Assembly: GCA_026390535.1 (NCBI GenBank)
Contig: JAPLFT010000031.1
Coordinates: 1 to 18,639, forward strand
Direction: 5' to 3'
Length of the DNA: 18,639 nt
Origin: Pseudomonadota bacterium
GTDB taxonomy: Bacteria; Bdellovibrionota; JAFGOL01
The notes under the pieces were generated by a model, which was not told where the DNA came from, did not search any database, and saw nothing but the letters and a program-made list of their open reading frames with translations. Shown in pieces: positions 1-7,362 of this stretch. The position numbers and the translations under genes are program-made. Each line of letters opens with the position of its first letter. The stretch's first letter is position 1.

Positions 1-688
1 TAACTTTAAGATATTCTTTCCCTGTTCCACTCATAAATTGCCAGATCCCGGAAGCATTTTTATAAGAGGTTGCATGAGGATTAAAATATGATTCAACAAA
101 CGGCAGTCTGGCAAGCTCAACGGGCAGTTTATAACGTTTAAATATTTTTTCCATTGCGGGTATATACTTACCGCTGTAATAGAGACCTTTTTTAAATTCC
201 GAACTTTGCCCCCGCTGTATCCTCATTCTACCCGGCCTGGATGCATCAAGGAATTTATTCTCATCTTTAATACCAATCAGTTGATTACTGACGCTAACGA
301 TGAAGGGATCCATATCCTGAAGATTTTGTTTGTTATTATGTAGTGTTTTAAGTGCATCTCTGTATTTTTTCTGAACCCTTATTACTCTGCTGTTTATAAT
401 TTCGTCTTTTATCTCCTGTGTAAAATATGGAAGACTGTTTATGTCGGAAACGTCTATAACCTCGTAAATTACATAATTATCCGTATCGTGAACTATGATC
501 TGATCCGTATCGTATTTTGAATATACATCTATCCAAAAATCTACGGCTTTTTCCATACCTTTGGGCACATAAAAATTGGTCGTTATCACGTTGTTCGGTA
601 TATATTTGGATCTTTCAACGTTATACTCGGTCGTAGCTTTAGACGAGCTAAAACTCAGGATCATTGACACGGCAACAAGAAAAATCAT
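1..688 (-). CDS. mltD: Membrane-bound lytic murein transglycosylase, MltD type (partial, C-terminus off the window)
   Basis: The visible 229 N-terminal residues begin with a short hydrophobic signal sequence (about residues 1-15). They run through the MltD-type linker, which includes an RIQRGQ motif near 156-161, into the start of an SLT catalytic domain. The catalytic Glu is E199 in LPFVES, followed by the family-typical NASGIWQFM motif (about 211-219). The enzyme should cleave the MurNAc-GlcNAc bond of peptidoglycan in the periplasm and leave 1,6-anhydro ends. The rest of the SLT domain and any LysM repeats lie beyond base 1. The ATG at 688 is 3 bases after the dacB stop and is preceded by GGGAGAG, so the two genes are probably co-transcribed and may work together in wall remodelling. 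The family is clear; the exact subfamily name is less certain because the C-terminus is missing. Confidence 0.88.
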   Translation of the reverse strand, partial: MIFLVAVSMILSFSSSKATTEYNVERSKYIPNNVITTNFYVPKGMEKAVDFWIDVYSKYDTDQIIVHDTDNYVIYEVIDVSDINSLPYFTQEIKDEIINSRVIRVQKKYRDALKTLHNNKQNLQDMDPFIVSVSNQLIGIKDENKFLDASRPGRMRIQRGQSSEFKKGLYYSGKYIPAMEKIFKRYKLPVELARLPFVESYFNPHATSYKNASGIWQFMSGTGKEYLKV

Positions 689-691
689 TCT

Positions 692-2071
692 TTACTCTCC
701 CTGTAGCCCTTTAATCGTATCTTCCAATATCTTACCTTCCCAATTCATTAAAAAATAGGCATTGGGATCATTTGCAGCTATTATAAAAGCATAAACCTTA
801 TCCTTATAATTCAGATAACCGGCAAGAGATCTCACTCCGGTCAGAGTACCTGTCTTAGCCCTTAGGTTACCGGTCAAGAAATCTGTTTTGTGTGTTCTTC
901 TTATAGTACCGTCTATGCCGGCGATGGAAAGACTGTTCATAAACTCCGGACTTATGCTAAAATTTCTATAGGCATAATCAAGAAATTTTATCATCTCTAC
1001 CGGCTTTATCCTGTTCATCCTTGAAAATCCAGATCCGTTAATGATTTCAAAGCCATCCTTGTCAAGGCCTATTTCTTTCAGATAATCACTGATCAATTCT
1101 ATCGCCTTATTTACGTCTGATGCTTTACCAAATTTTTTATCAGCGATAGCTCTCATCACCTGCTCGGCTATATAGTTATTGCTGAACTTGTTCATTTCCG
1201 CCAATATATCATTTAATCTTCTTGATTCTATTTCAAACAGTTTTGTTCTATTGGTATCTGCTTTTCCTCTTATAATTGAGCCTTCGTGTTCTATTCCTCT
1301 CCATTTTAAATGGATCTTTAATACTTCTGCAAAATATTCCGAAGGGTTTTCTATGTTCCTGTAAATGATCTTATTCTCATAATTTGAATTATTTAAAGTT
1401 CCGCTTACTATTATTTTGTTTCCTTCTCTTCTCATTTCTATGCTTGTTCCGTTAGAGGAAGACCTCGTTTTATCTACTAGTTGCAAACTACTCGTCTGGG
1501 GATCCAGCGCAACATGAGGAACCTTGCCGGATGTAGTACTAACGGCCACTGAATTAAAATTTACCGACAATGCAGATAATTTAGCGCTATAAGCCCTGTC
1601 GCTATCACCATTATCTTCATAAACATCCGCAGGCGGAAAAGAGGTATCATCCAGGATTATGTCTCCTTTGATATTTTTTATACCTATATCAATAAGCTTA
1701 TTTACCAGAAACCACATGTTTTCAGAAACAAACAGAGGATCCCCGCCGCCTTTTATGTATATATTCCCTTTAATTATCCCGGAAGCGTCGGGTAAATCCG
1801 AATATATAACTGTCTTAAATCTGTAATCCTGTCCAAGATATTTTAATGCCGCCGCTGTAACGAATAATTTATTTACAGAAGCTATGCTAAAGAGTTTATT
1901 CGAATTCAGAGAATAAATAGATTTCTTATCAACAAGATTGTAAATTTCTATACCAATGTTCTCTTTTCTTATCCCTGTTTTATGTAAAACATTATCTATT
2001 GTCTGTCCATCGGCACGCATACAACAAACCAGCAATGCGAAAAGAATACATGTTCTTATATATTTAGACAT
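692..2071 (-). CDS. dacB: D-alanyl-D-alanine carboxypeptidase/endopeptidase, PBP4 type (peptidase S13)
   Basis: This 459-residue protein carries the three penicillin-binding active-site motifs in order: SVNK (S65-K68, nucleophile Ser65), SNN (297-299) and KTG (406-408). The long insert between the first two motifs is typical of the S13/PBP4 family. An N-terminal hydrophobic segment (residues 6-20) is a likely signal peptide; there are cysteines near its end, but no proper lipobox. The enzyme should trim D-Ala from stem peptides or cut D-Ala-mDAP crosslinks in the periplasm. INGSGFSR (about 344-351) is another conserved S13 stretch. Length agrees with the family. The gene has its own candidate promoter upstream and is followed after 3 nt by an MltD-type transglycosylase. 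Confidence 0.93.
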   Translation of the reverse strand: MSKYIRTCILFALLVCCMRADGQTIDNVLHKTGIRKENIGIEIYNLVDKKSIYSLNSNKLFSIASVNKLFVTAAALKYLGQDYRFKTVIYSDLPDASGIIKGNIYIKGGGDPLFVSENMWFLVNKLIDIGIKNIKGDIILDDTSFPPADVYEDNGDSDRAYSAKLSALSVNFNSVAVSTTSGKVPHVALDPQTSSLQLVDKTRSSSNGTSIEMRREGNKIIVSGTLNNSNYENKIIYRNIENPSEYFAEVLKIHLKWRGIEHEGSIIRGKADTNRTKLFEIESRRLNDILAEMNKFSNNYIAEQVMRAIADKKFGKASDVNKAIELISDYLKEIGLDKDGFEIINGSGFSRMNRIKPVEMIKFLDYAYRNFSISPEFMNSLSIAGIDGTIRRTHKTDFLTGNLRAKTGTLTGVRSLAGYLNYKDKVYAFIIAANDPNAYFLMNWEGKILEDTIKGLQGE

Positions 2072-2093
2072 CCCCTAAAAACCCCTACCATTA

Positions 2094-2122
2094 ATAATAA
2101 CAATTTCTATAATAATTGTCTA
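2094..2122 (-). promoter_or_regulatory. Candidate sigma70-type promoter for dacB-mltD
   Basis: Read on the minus strand, TAGACA (2122-2117, 5 of 6 to TTGACA) is separated by exactly 17 nt from TATTAT (2099-2094, 5 of 6 to TATAAT). It lies in the longest spacer of the minus-strand gene run (66 nt). The predicted start near 2087 gives a leader of about 16 nt that includes an AGGGG before the dacB ATG at 2071. The spacer also holds an AT-only inverted repeat, ACAATT-N8-AATTGT, between the two boxes, which could be an operator or chance. Confidence 0.5.
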
Positions 2123-2137
2123 TTGCCAGAGAAGATA

Positions 2138-3058
2138 TTAGTATATTTGCCTTTGGAGCGCTGGGTCAGGATAACCCTGCCGGTAGGAATTATAATAGTC
2201 CATTTGCTGCATACTGCCTCTTACTTGCTCGACTATGCTTACAATAAATCTCCATTTCATTTTAATCGTATTATCGGGATCAATCATCCCTTTTGGAGGA
2301 TTTTCAAAGGGAGAAGCCTCTGAAAAAGCCTTACCCGGTGCCAAGTCTATACCGGTTACACCGGAACTCCTGATGATGTTCATTCTCATAAAGTTCCCTT
2401 TTTCGTCCAAGACGGCTTCTACTTCCGTTATATAATCCCGTTTACCTAGGTTGGCTCTTACGTCGGGGTGAGACATTATATAATCGTTAACGTATCTATT
2501 CCATAGGGAAACGATGGAATCCTCGACCCTGCTATAGAAAGAATAATAAACAAATTCCGCCGTATTCAAAGACGTTATTTCTCCTTCCTTAACGTCCGGC
2601 AAATAATCATATGTGCTGGAATCTTTGGTTTCTGAATAATTTTTATCTGAATCATTTTCATTCCTAGGTTTATTGTTCCTTTTATGCATGTAACTGCCTA
2701 TAACATTATCTAAATCCTCTTTCAGTATACCTTGTACAATTTGCATTTTTTTATTAAAAGGCCGCCCCCACAATCTAGCCCTGGTCTCATTATTTACCTT
2801 TTTATTAACCCCACTTAAAAATCTGGCATTGGGGTTTGCCTCTTTATCACCGGCCTGATTATCTATTGAAACTATCTGCCTTTCCATTTCCGGACCAACA
2901 ACATAGACGTCAACCGGTTTTCCTGTAATTATAGGAAGCGTTCTTACTATAAACAGATCGCCAATAAACATATATATTATCAGAAAATGTATCGCCAGGG
3001 ACAAAACAATGAATTCAACAAATCGAATCCTGTTTTTTTTGTCGTCTGTCCTATTCAT
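2138..3058 (-). CDS. TonB-like protein with C-terminal TonB domain
   Basis: This 306-residue protein has a short cytoplasmic N-terminus, one membrane helix (about 14-38), a long polar periplasmic middle and a TonB-type C-terminal domain (about 170-275). The domain shows the usual pattern of a V-x-A/V-L-D-x-x-G-N strand (YITEVEAVLDEKGNF), IIRSSG, then a proline-containing PFENPP turn and a final KMKWRF strand. TonB proteins couple inner-membrane proton-motive force to outer-membrane or envelope partners. The Pro-rich rod of classical TonB is absent; the spacer is instead rich in Asn, Lys, Asp and Ser. A tail of about 30 residues rich in Tyr and Gln follows the domain. No exbB/exbD is nearby. 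The ATG at 3058 overlaps the truA stop by 8 bp. It could instead be a TolA-like or motility-type TonB paralogue. Confidence 0.72.
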   Translation of the reverse strand: MNRTDDKKNRIRFVEFIVLSLAIHFLIIYMFIGDLFIVRTLPIITGKPVDVYVVGPEMERQIVSIDNQAGDKEANPNARFLSGVNKKVNNETRARLWGRPFNKKMQIVQGILKEDLDNVIGSYMHKRNNKPRNENDSDKNYSETKDSSTYDYLPDVKEGEITSLNTAEFVYYSFYSRVEDSIVSLWNRYVNDYIMSHPDVRANLGKRDYITEVEAVLDEKGNFMRMNIIRSSGVTGIDLAPGKAFSEASPFENPPKGMIDPDNTIKMKWRFIVSIVEQVRGSMQQMDYYNSYRQGYPDPALQRQIY

Positions 3059-3791
3059 AATATATTCTCTCTAAATAAAGACCGTAGGCCGGTGCTGTAA
3101 TCCCAGCGGTACGTCTATCTCTTGATTTAAGCATTTTTTCTACATCCTCGGGTTTAAACCGACCTTTGCCAATCTCAACAACGGTACCAACGATGTTGCG
3201 TATCATCTGTTTTAAGAAACCATTGCCCGTAAAACTTATCTTCATGACATCACCTTTTTCGAAAACAGATATGTCATATATCTCTCTTATCGTCGTTTTG
3301 GCCCCGCTTCCTGAGCCCATAAATGCTATAAAGTCTTTTTTTCCCTTAAAATATTCCAAGGCCGCTAACATATTGCTTTTATTAAGCCTGTGCCTGGTCC
3401 ACCATGCTCTGTTTATTTTGAAGGGATCTCTGATCTCTCCATTATCAATAAGGTAAAAATATGTCTTCCTTTTTGCTTTTCTGGGATCAAATTCTGGATC
3501 TACCTCTTCTACGGCTTTTATCGCTATGTCCTGAGGAAGTTGTGTATTTAATATCCTTTGGATTTCCATTGCCGTGAATTTGGACTCGCATGTAAATCCG
3601 GCCACTTGTCCGAGGGCATGTACTCCCGAATCGGTCCTGCTCGCATATCTTAGAATTATCCTTTTATCAAAAGTCCTGGAGAGAAGATTTTCTATTATCC
3701 CCTGAACCGTAGCAACACCGGCCTGAACCTGCCAGCCACAGTATTCTGTGCCAACATAAGAAATTATCATCTTATACGATTTAAGTTCCAT
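3051..3791 (-). CDS. truA: tRNA pseudouridine(38-40) synthase
   Basis: This 246-residue protein matches TruA over its whole length. It has the N-terminal ISYVGTEYCGWQ strand (about 10-21), the catalytic Asp54 in SRTDSGVHALGQ, and the C-terminal GNGFLKQMIRNIVGTV segment (about 189-204). It should convert uridines 38-40 in the anticodon stem-loop of many tRNAs to pseudouridine. The start at 3791 gives the normal family N-terminus, although no Shine-Dalgarno sequence precedes it: the 26-nt gap after pssA is almost pure A/T. The next gene (tonB-like) begins inside its last codons. Confidence 0.95.
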   Translation of the reverse strand: MELKSYKMIISYVGTEYCGWQVQAGVATVQGIIENLLSRTFDKRIILRYASRTDSGVHALGQVAGFTCESKFTAMEIQRILNTQLPQDIAIKAVEEVDPEFDPRKAKRKTYFYLIDNGEIRDPFKINRAWWTRHRLNKSNMLAALEYFKGKKDFIAFMGSGSGAKTTIREIYDISVFEKGDVMKISFTGNGFLKQMIRNIVGTVVEIGKGRFKPEDVEKMLKSRDRRTAGITAPAYGLYLERIYYE

Positions 3792-3817
3792 AATATTATA
3801 ATTTTAAACTTTATTTT

Positions 3818-4588
3818 TTATATGCCGTTAGTAGTTCTTTTATTCTTTTTACTCTTAAACAGCATCTTAACCCCATTATATATATAATACAACAGACCTT
3901 GAGCTATATACACACAACAGAGAGCAAAGATAATTATTTGTGGATTTACGGCAACTACGATGAGCAAAAGCAGAAAGAACACCATGTTGGTGTAAAATTT
4001 TCTTTTTATTGCTTTTTCCGGTTTTTTATAACTCTTGTAATTTACGGCGCTAATCATCAAAAAGGACATCAAAAATATTAGACCCAAAAACCAATAGTGC
4101 CCGTCGTAACTAAGTTTTAGTTCTCCCGAAAACAGGAAAAAAGAGGCAAGCGTGGCTGCAGCAACAGGGATCGGAAGACCTATAAAATATCGCGGATCCC
4201 TGCTTATATCCATGATATTGAATCTTGCAAGTCTAAGCGCTCCACAGGCTACAAATAAAAAGGCAGCAAGCCAGCCAAGCCTTGGTATATCCACTAAATA
4301 AGACATATAAACCAATATAGACGGTGCAACTCCAAAAGAAACCAGGTCAGAAAGGGAATCATATTCTTTACCGAAATCACTTACTCCTTTTAGTAATCTT
4401 GCCACCCTGCCATCCACCATATCAAAAAGAGTCGCAATCAAGATCAGATAAGAGGCTAAAATAAAGTTTCCCTTTAAACTGCTTATAATGGAATAAAAAC
4501 CGCAAAACAGGTTTCCTGTTGTAAAAAGATTAGGGAAAACCAGGACGGATGTATCTTTAATTCTTTTCTTCCTTTCTTCTCTATTCAT
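3818..4588 (-). CDS. pssA: CDP-diacylglycerol--serine O-phosphatidyltransferase
   Basis: A multi-spanning membrane protein of 256 residues from the chosen ATG at 4588. It carries the complete CDP-alcohol phosphotransferase signature D-x2-D-G-x2-A-R-x8-G-x3-D-x3-D (D56, D59, G60, A63, R64, G73, D77, D81), which binds the divalent metals and CDP-diacylglycerol. The N-terminal FPNLFTTGNLFCGF stretch and about eight hydrophobic segments match the membrane-type PssA rather than the E. coli peripheral type. It should make phosphatidylserine, the precursor of phosphatidylethanolamine; no psd decarboxylase is in the window. An upstream in-frame start at 4663 exists but would run 56 bp into lptF. The ATG at 4588 has AAGGAG nine bases upstream, so I prefer it. 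Confidence 0.92.
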   Translation of the reverse strand: MNREERKKRIKDTSVLVFPNLFTTGNLFCGFYSIISSLKGNFILASYLILIATLFDMVDGRVARLLKGVSDFGKEYDSLSDLVSFGVAPSILVYMSYLVDIPRLGWLAAFLFVACGALRLARFNIMDISRDPRYFIGLPIPVAAATLASFFLFSGELKLSYDGHYWFLGLIFLMSFLMISAVNYKSYKKPEKAIKRKFYTNMVFFLLLLIVVAVNPQIIIFALCCVYIAQGLLYYIYNGVKMLFKSKKNKRTTNGI

Positions 4589-4597
4589 AAAGACACG

Positions 4598-4603
4598 CTC
4601 CTT
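4598..4603 (-). promoter_or_regulatory. Shine-Dalgarno sequence fixing the pssA start
   Basis: AAGGAG on the minus strand lies 9 nt before the ATG at 4588 and within the 19-nt gap between the lptF stop (4608) and pssA. It favours the 256-residue product over the 281-residue reading that begins inside lptF. Confidence 0.7.
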
Positions 4604-4607
4604 AAGA

Positions 4608-5705
4608 TCATACTTTCCTGAAGAACAGATAACTTGAAAACATCGAAAACAGTATATTTGCAATCCAAACAGAGAGGATGGGATTTATAGCCCCTTTAGA
4701 GCCCATACTGGTAGATGTTATATATATAACCCAGTATAACACCATAACAATAAAGCTAAGCATCCCCGCACCGTAATGCATGTTTCTGCTGGTAGTATTT
4801 CCGAATGTTATGCCCAAAAAACCAAAGATAAGGCAAGCAAACGGTATTGCAAATCTTCTGTGGAATTCTACACTCATTTTATTATACCACGAGTAATCTT
4901 TTTCTCTCTCGGATTTCACTATTTGATTTTTAAGTTCGCTATAGGTCAAAGAAGGAGGATTCGGCTTCATATCGCTTATTATATCTCCCTCGTGCAGGAG
5001 TATTTTATACTCGTCAAAACTCGCTCTTCTATATTTATCTCCGGCTTCTTTAAGAAAAGTTATATACCCGCTATATAGCAAAAGTTCAGTCCTCTTAGTC
5101 ATATCATCTATTTCTATTCTTGCTTTTTTTGCAGTAACGGCTATGGGATTTTCCCTATCCCTCTCATCATATATGAAGAGCTTTTTCATTATTCCGTGCT
5201 CAGAATCTATTTCTGCGGCATAGAGCATAAAATCCTTTACGAGCGTATCATTAAAGAATCCCTCCCTAAGTTGTATGGTGGCTTTTGCAGATCCCACCTT
5301 GTGAAGTGTATTCTCAAAATTCCTATTACCCCACGGCCCTTCATAAAAAGACACATAAAAAGTTATGACAGCCGCTATCAACGATACAAAAAGGACTGGA
5401 TACATAAGTTGATAAATAGATATACCGGAGGCTTTAAAAGCCGTTATTTCATTATCACCGGATAGCCTGCTGAAGACGAGCAAAACGCTGAATAAAAAAG
5501 ATACCGGAACGGTTATTGGAAGAAATGCTACGACAAGATAATATATTAGTTTAAATACTATTATAAAATCTACGCCGTGAACCACCATGAACTCGGTAAA
5601 ACGAAGTATCTGAAACATTATAAGTATGAAAGTAAAAACAATTACACCCATAATGAACGGCCATAAAAGCTCTTTCACTATATATCTATAACTGGTAAAT
5701 AACAT
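4608..5705 (-). CDS. lptF: LPS export ABC transporter permease, LptF/LptG family
   Basis: This 365-residue protein has the LptF/G layout. Three N-terminal membrane helices (about 14-35, 48-78, 100-120) and a periplasmic beta-jellyroll domain (about 125-265) are followed by three C-terminal helices that end at the last residue. The SRLSGDNEITAFKASGIS segment (about 79-96) between helices 2 and 3 is the conserved cytoplasmic coupling region that contacts the LptB ATPase. The protein should extract LPS from the inner membrane and pass it to the LptC/A bridge. LptF and LptG are close paralogues; the N-terminus favours LptF. The ATG is 4 nt after the hutU stop and follows a run of seven A's with no recognisable ribosome-binding site, so translation may depend on coupling to hutU. 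Confidence 0.9.
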   Translation of the reverse strand: MLFTSYRYIVKELLWPFIMGVIVFTFILIMFQILRFTEFMVVHGVDFIIVFKLIYYLVVAFLPITVPVSFLFSVLLVFSRLSGDNEITAFKASGISIYQLMYPVLFVSLIAAVITFYVSFYEGPWGNRNFENTLHKVGSAKATIQLREGFFNDTLVKDFMLYAAEIDSEHGIMKKLFIYDERDRENPIAVTAKKARIEIDDMTKRTELLLYSGYITFLKEAGDKYRRASFDEYKILLHEGDIISDMKPNPPSLTYSELKNQIVKSEREKDYSWYNKMSVEFHRRFAIPFACLIFGFLGITFGNTTSRNMHYGAGMLSFIVMVLYWVIYITSTSMGSKGAINPILSVWIANILFSMFSSYLFFRKV

Positions 5706-5709
5706 TTTT

Positions 5710-7362
5710 TTAGAGCATCGGTATCTTAATGCCCTTGGCCCCCGTAGCTATTTTTTTAGCTATCTCGTACCCGGCGTCTGCATGTCTTGCTATGCCCATG
5801 CCCGGGTCACTGTTTAAGACTCTTCTTAATCTTTTTTCAGCCTCTGGTGTTCCATCAGCGACTATCACCATTCCAGCATGCAGGGAATATCCTATGCCTA
5901 CTCCTCCGCCATGATGAAAACTTGTCCATGATGCTCCGTTAACTGAGTTTATCGCAAAATTAAGTATTGCCCAGTCAGCAATGGCGTCGCTACCATCCAT
6001 CATTTTTTCCGTTTCTCTATTCGGAGATGCAACGCTACCACAATCAAGGTGATCCCTTCCTATCACTATAGGTGCACTTACCTTACCGTCCCTCACGAGG
6101 TTATTAAAAAGTACTCCCGCTTTTTCCCTTTCTCCATAACCAAGCCAACAGATCCGGGCAGGCAAACCCTGATAAGGAATCTTTTTAGATGCCATATCAA
6201 GCCATCTTTGGAGTTTAACATTATCGGGAAATAATTCCTTAAGCGCATTATCCGTCGTTTTTATATCTTCCGGATCTCCTGATAACGCCACCCATCTGAA
6301 CGGACCCTTGCCTTCGCAGAATAGCGGCCTTATATACCTTGGAACAAAGCCCTCAAAATCAAATGCATTTTTTACTCCGGCTTTTACGGCCTGCGCCCTT
6401 ATGTTGTTGCCATAATCAAAGACTTCAGCCCCGGATTTTTGCATATCAAGCATACTTGCAACATGCTCACCCATAGTCCTTATAGCTTCTGTCTTATATT
6501 TTTCCGGGTTTGTTTTTCTCAGTTCAAGGGCTTTCTCAAATGTCATCCTGTTTGGGACATATCCATTAAGCTCGTCGTGCGCTGATGTCTGATCAGTAAC
6601 TATATCAGGTATCATTTTTCTCTCTACAAGACGCCTGTACAGATCTGCCGCATTCCCATAATAACAAACAGAAATCGCTTTTCCTTCCTTTTTATACTTG
6701 AAGGCCCTATCTATCGCCTCATCAATATTCTCGACTACCTCGTCTAAGAATTTCTGTTTTATCCTCTTGTTTATCCTGTTTATGTCAACCTCTGCACCAA
6801 GATATGTGGCACCACCCATTATAGCTGCAAGAGGCTGTGCTCCGCTCATTCCTCCCATGCCTCCGGATAAAACAAGAAGGCCTTTAAGTTCTTTTTTATT
6901 ATATGCTTTCCTTCCTGCTTCCATAAAGGACTCATACGTACCCTGTATGATTCCCTGCGCACCTATATAGATCCATGATCCGGCGGTCATCTGGCCATAC
7001 ATAATAAGACCCTTTTTTTCCAGTTCATCAAAATATTTCCAATCCGCCCACTTTGGAACAAGATTTGAATTGGCTATCAATACCCTTGGCGCATCCTTAT
7101 GTGTTGGAAAAATTGCGACAGGTTTTCCGGATTGTACCAAGAGTGTTTCATCATCATTAAGTGCTTTTAGTGTCTGGATTATTTTTTCGTAACACTCCCA
7201 GTTCCTTGCGGCCTTGCCTCTACCGCCGTAAACGATGAGATTATCCGGATCTTCTGCAACATCCGGATCAAGGTTATTCATCAACATCCTTAATGCGGCT
7301 TCCTGTATCCAGCCCTTGCATGTTAGTTTGTTACCCCTATCCGCCCTTATTGTCCTACTCAA
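5710..7362 (-). CDS. hutU: Urocanate hydratase
   Basis: A full-length urocanase of 550 residues. It has the NAD-binding glycine-rich segment SGGMGGMSGAQP (166-177), the QTSAHDELNGYVP motif (258-270), the catalytic Cys405 in ARICWLG, and the C-terminal NGASWTSFHHGGGVGIGYS stretch. It adds water to urocanate to give 4-imidazolone-5-propionate, using NAD+ as a tightly bound electrophile. The start codon is TTG at 7362, overlapping the hutH stop by 8 bp and preceded at 6 nt by a perfect GGAGG. hutH and hutU therefore form a translationally coupled pair. The next steps (hutI and a glutamate-releasing enzyme) are not in the window. Confidence 0.97.
   Translation of the reverse strand: MSRTIRADRGNKLTCKGWIQEAALRMLMNNLDPDVAEDPDNLIVYGGRGKAARNWECYEKIIQTLKALNDDETLLVQSGKPVAIFPTHKDAPRVLIANSNLVPKWADWKYFDELEKKGLIMYGQMTAGSWIYIGAQGIIQGTYESFMEAGRKAYNKKELKGLLVLSGGMGGMSGAQPLAAIMGGATYLGAEVDINRINKRIKQKFLDEVVENIDEAIDRAFKYKKEGKAISVCYYGNAADLYRRLVERKMIPDIVTDQTSAHDELNGYVPNRMTFEKALELRKTNPEKYKTEAIRTMGEHVASMLDMQKSGAEVFDYGNNIRAQAVKAGVKNAFDFEGFVPRYIRPLFCEGKGPFRWVALSGDPEDIKTTDNALKELFPDNVKLQRWLDMASKKIPYQGLPARICWLGYGEREKAGVLFNNLVRDGKVSAPIVIGRDHLDCGSVASPNRETEKMMDGSDAIADWAILNFAINSVNGASWTSFHHGGGVGIGYSLHAGMVIVADGTPEAEKRLRRVLNSDPGMGIARHADAGYEIAKKIATGAKGIKIPML

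Noticed and set aside
3792..3817. Perfect TATAAT just before truA as a promoter
   Set aside because: It ends 3 nt before the ATG, so transcription would start inside the coding region, and no -35 element is visible. The spacer is nearly all A/T, so the match is expected by chance.
4589..4663. A 25-residue N-terminal extension of PssA starting at 4663
   Set aside because: It would overlap lptF by 56 bp. The internal ATG at 4588 has AAGGAG at good spacing and gives the normal PssA N-terminus.
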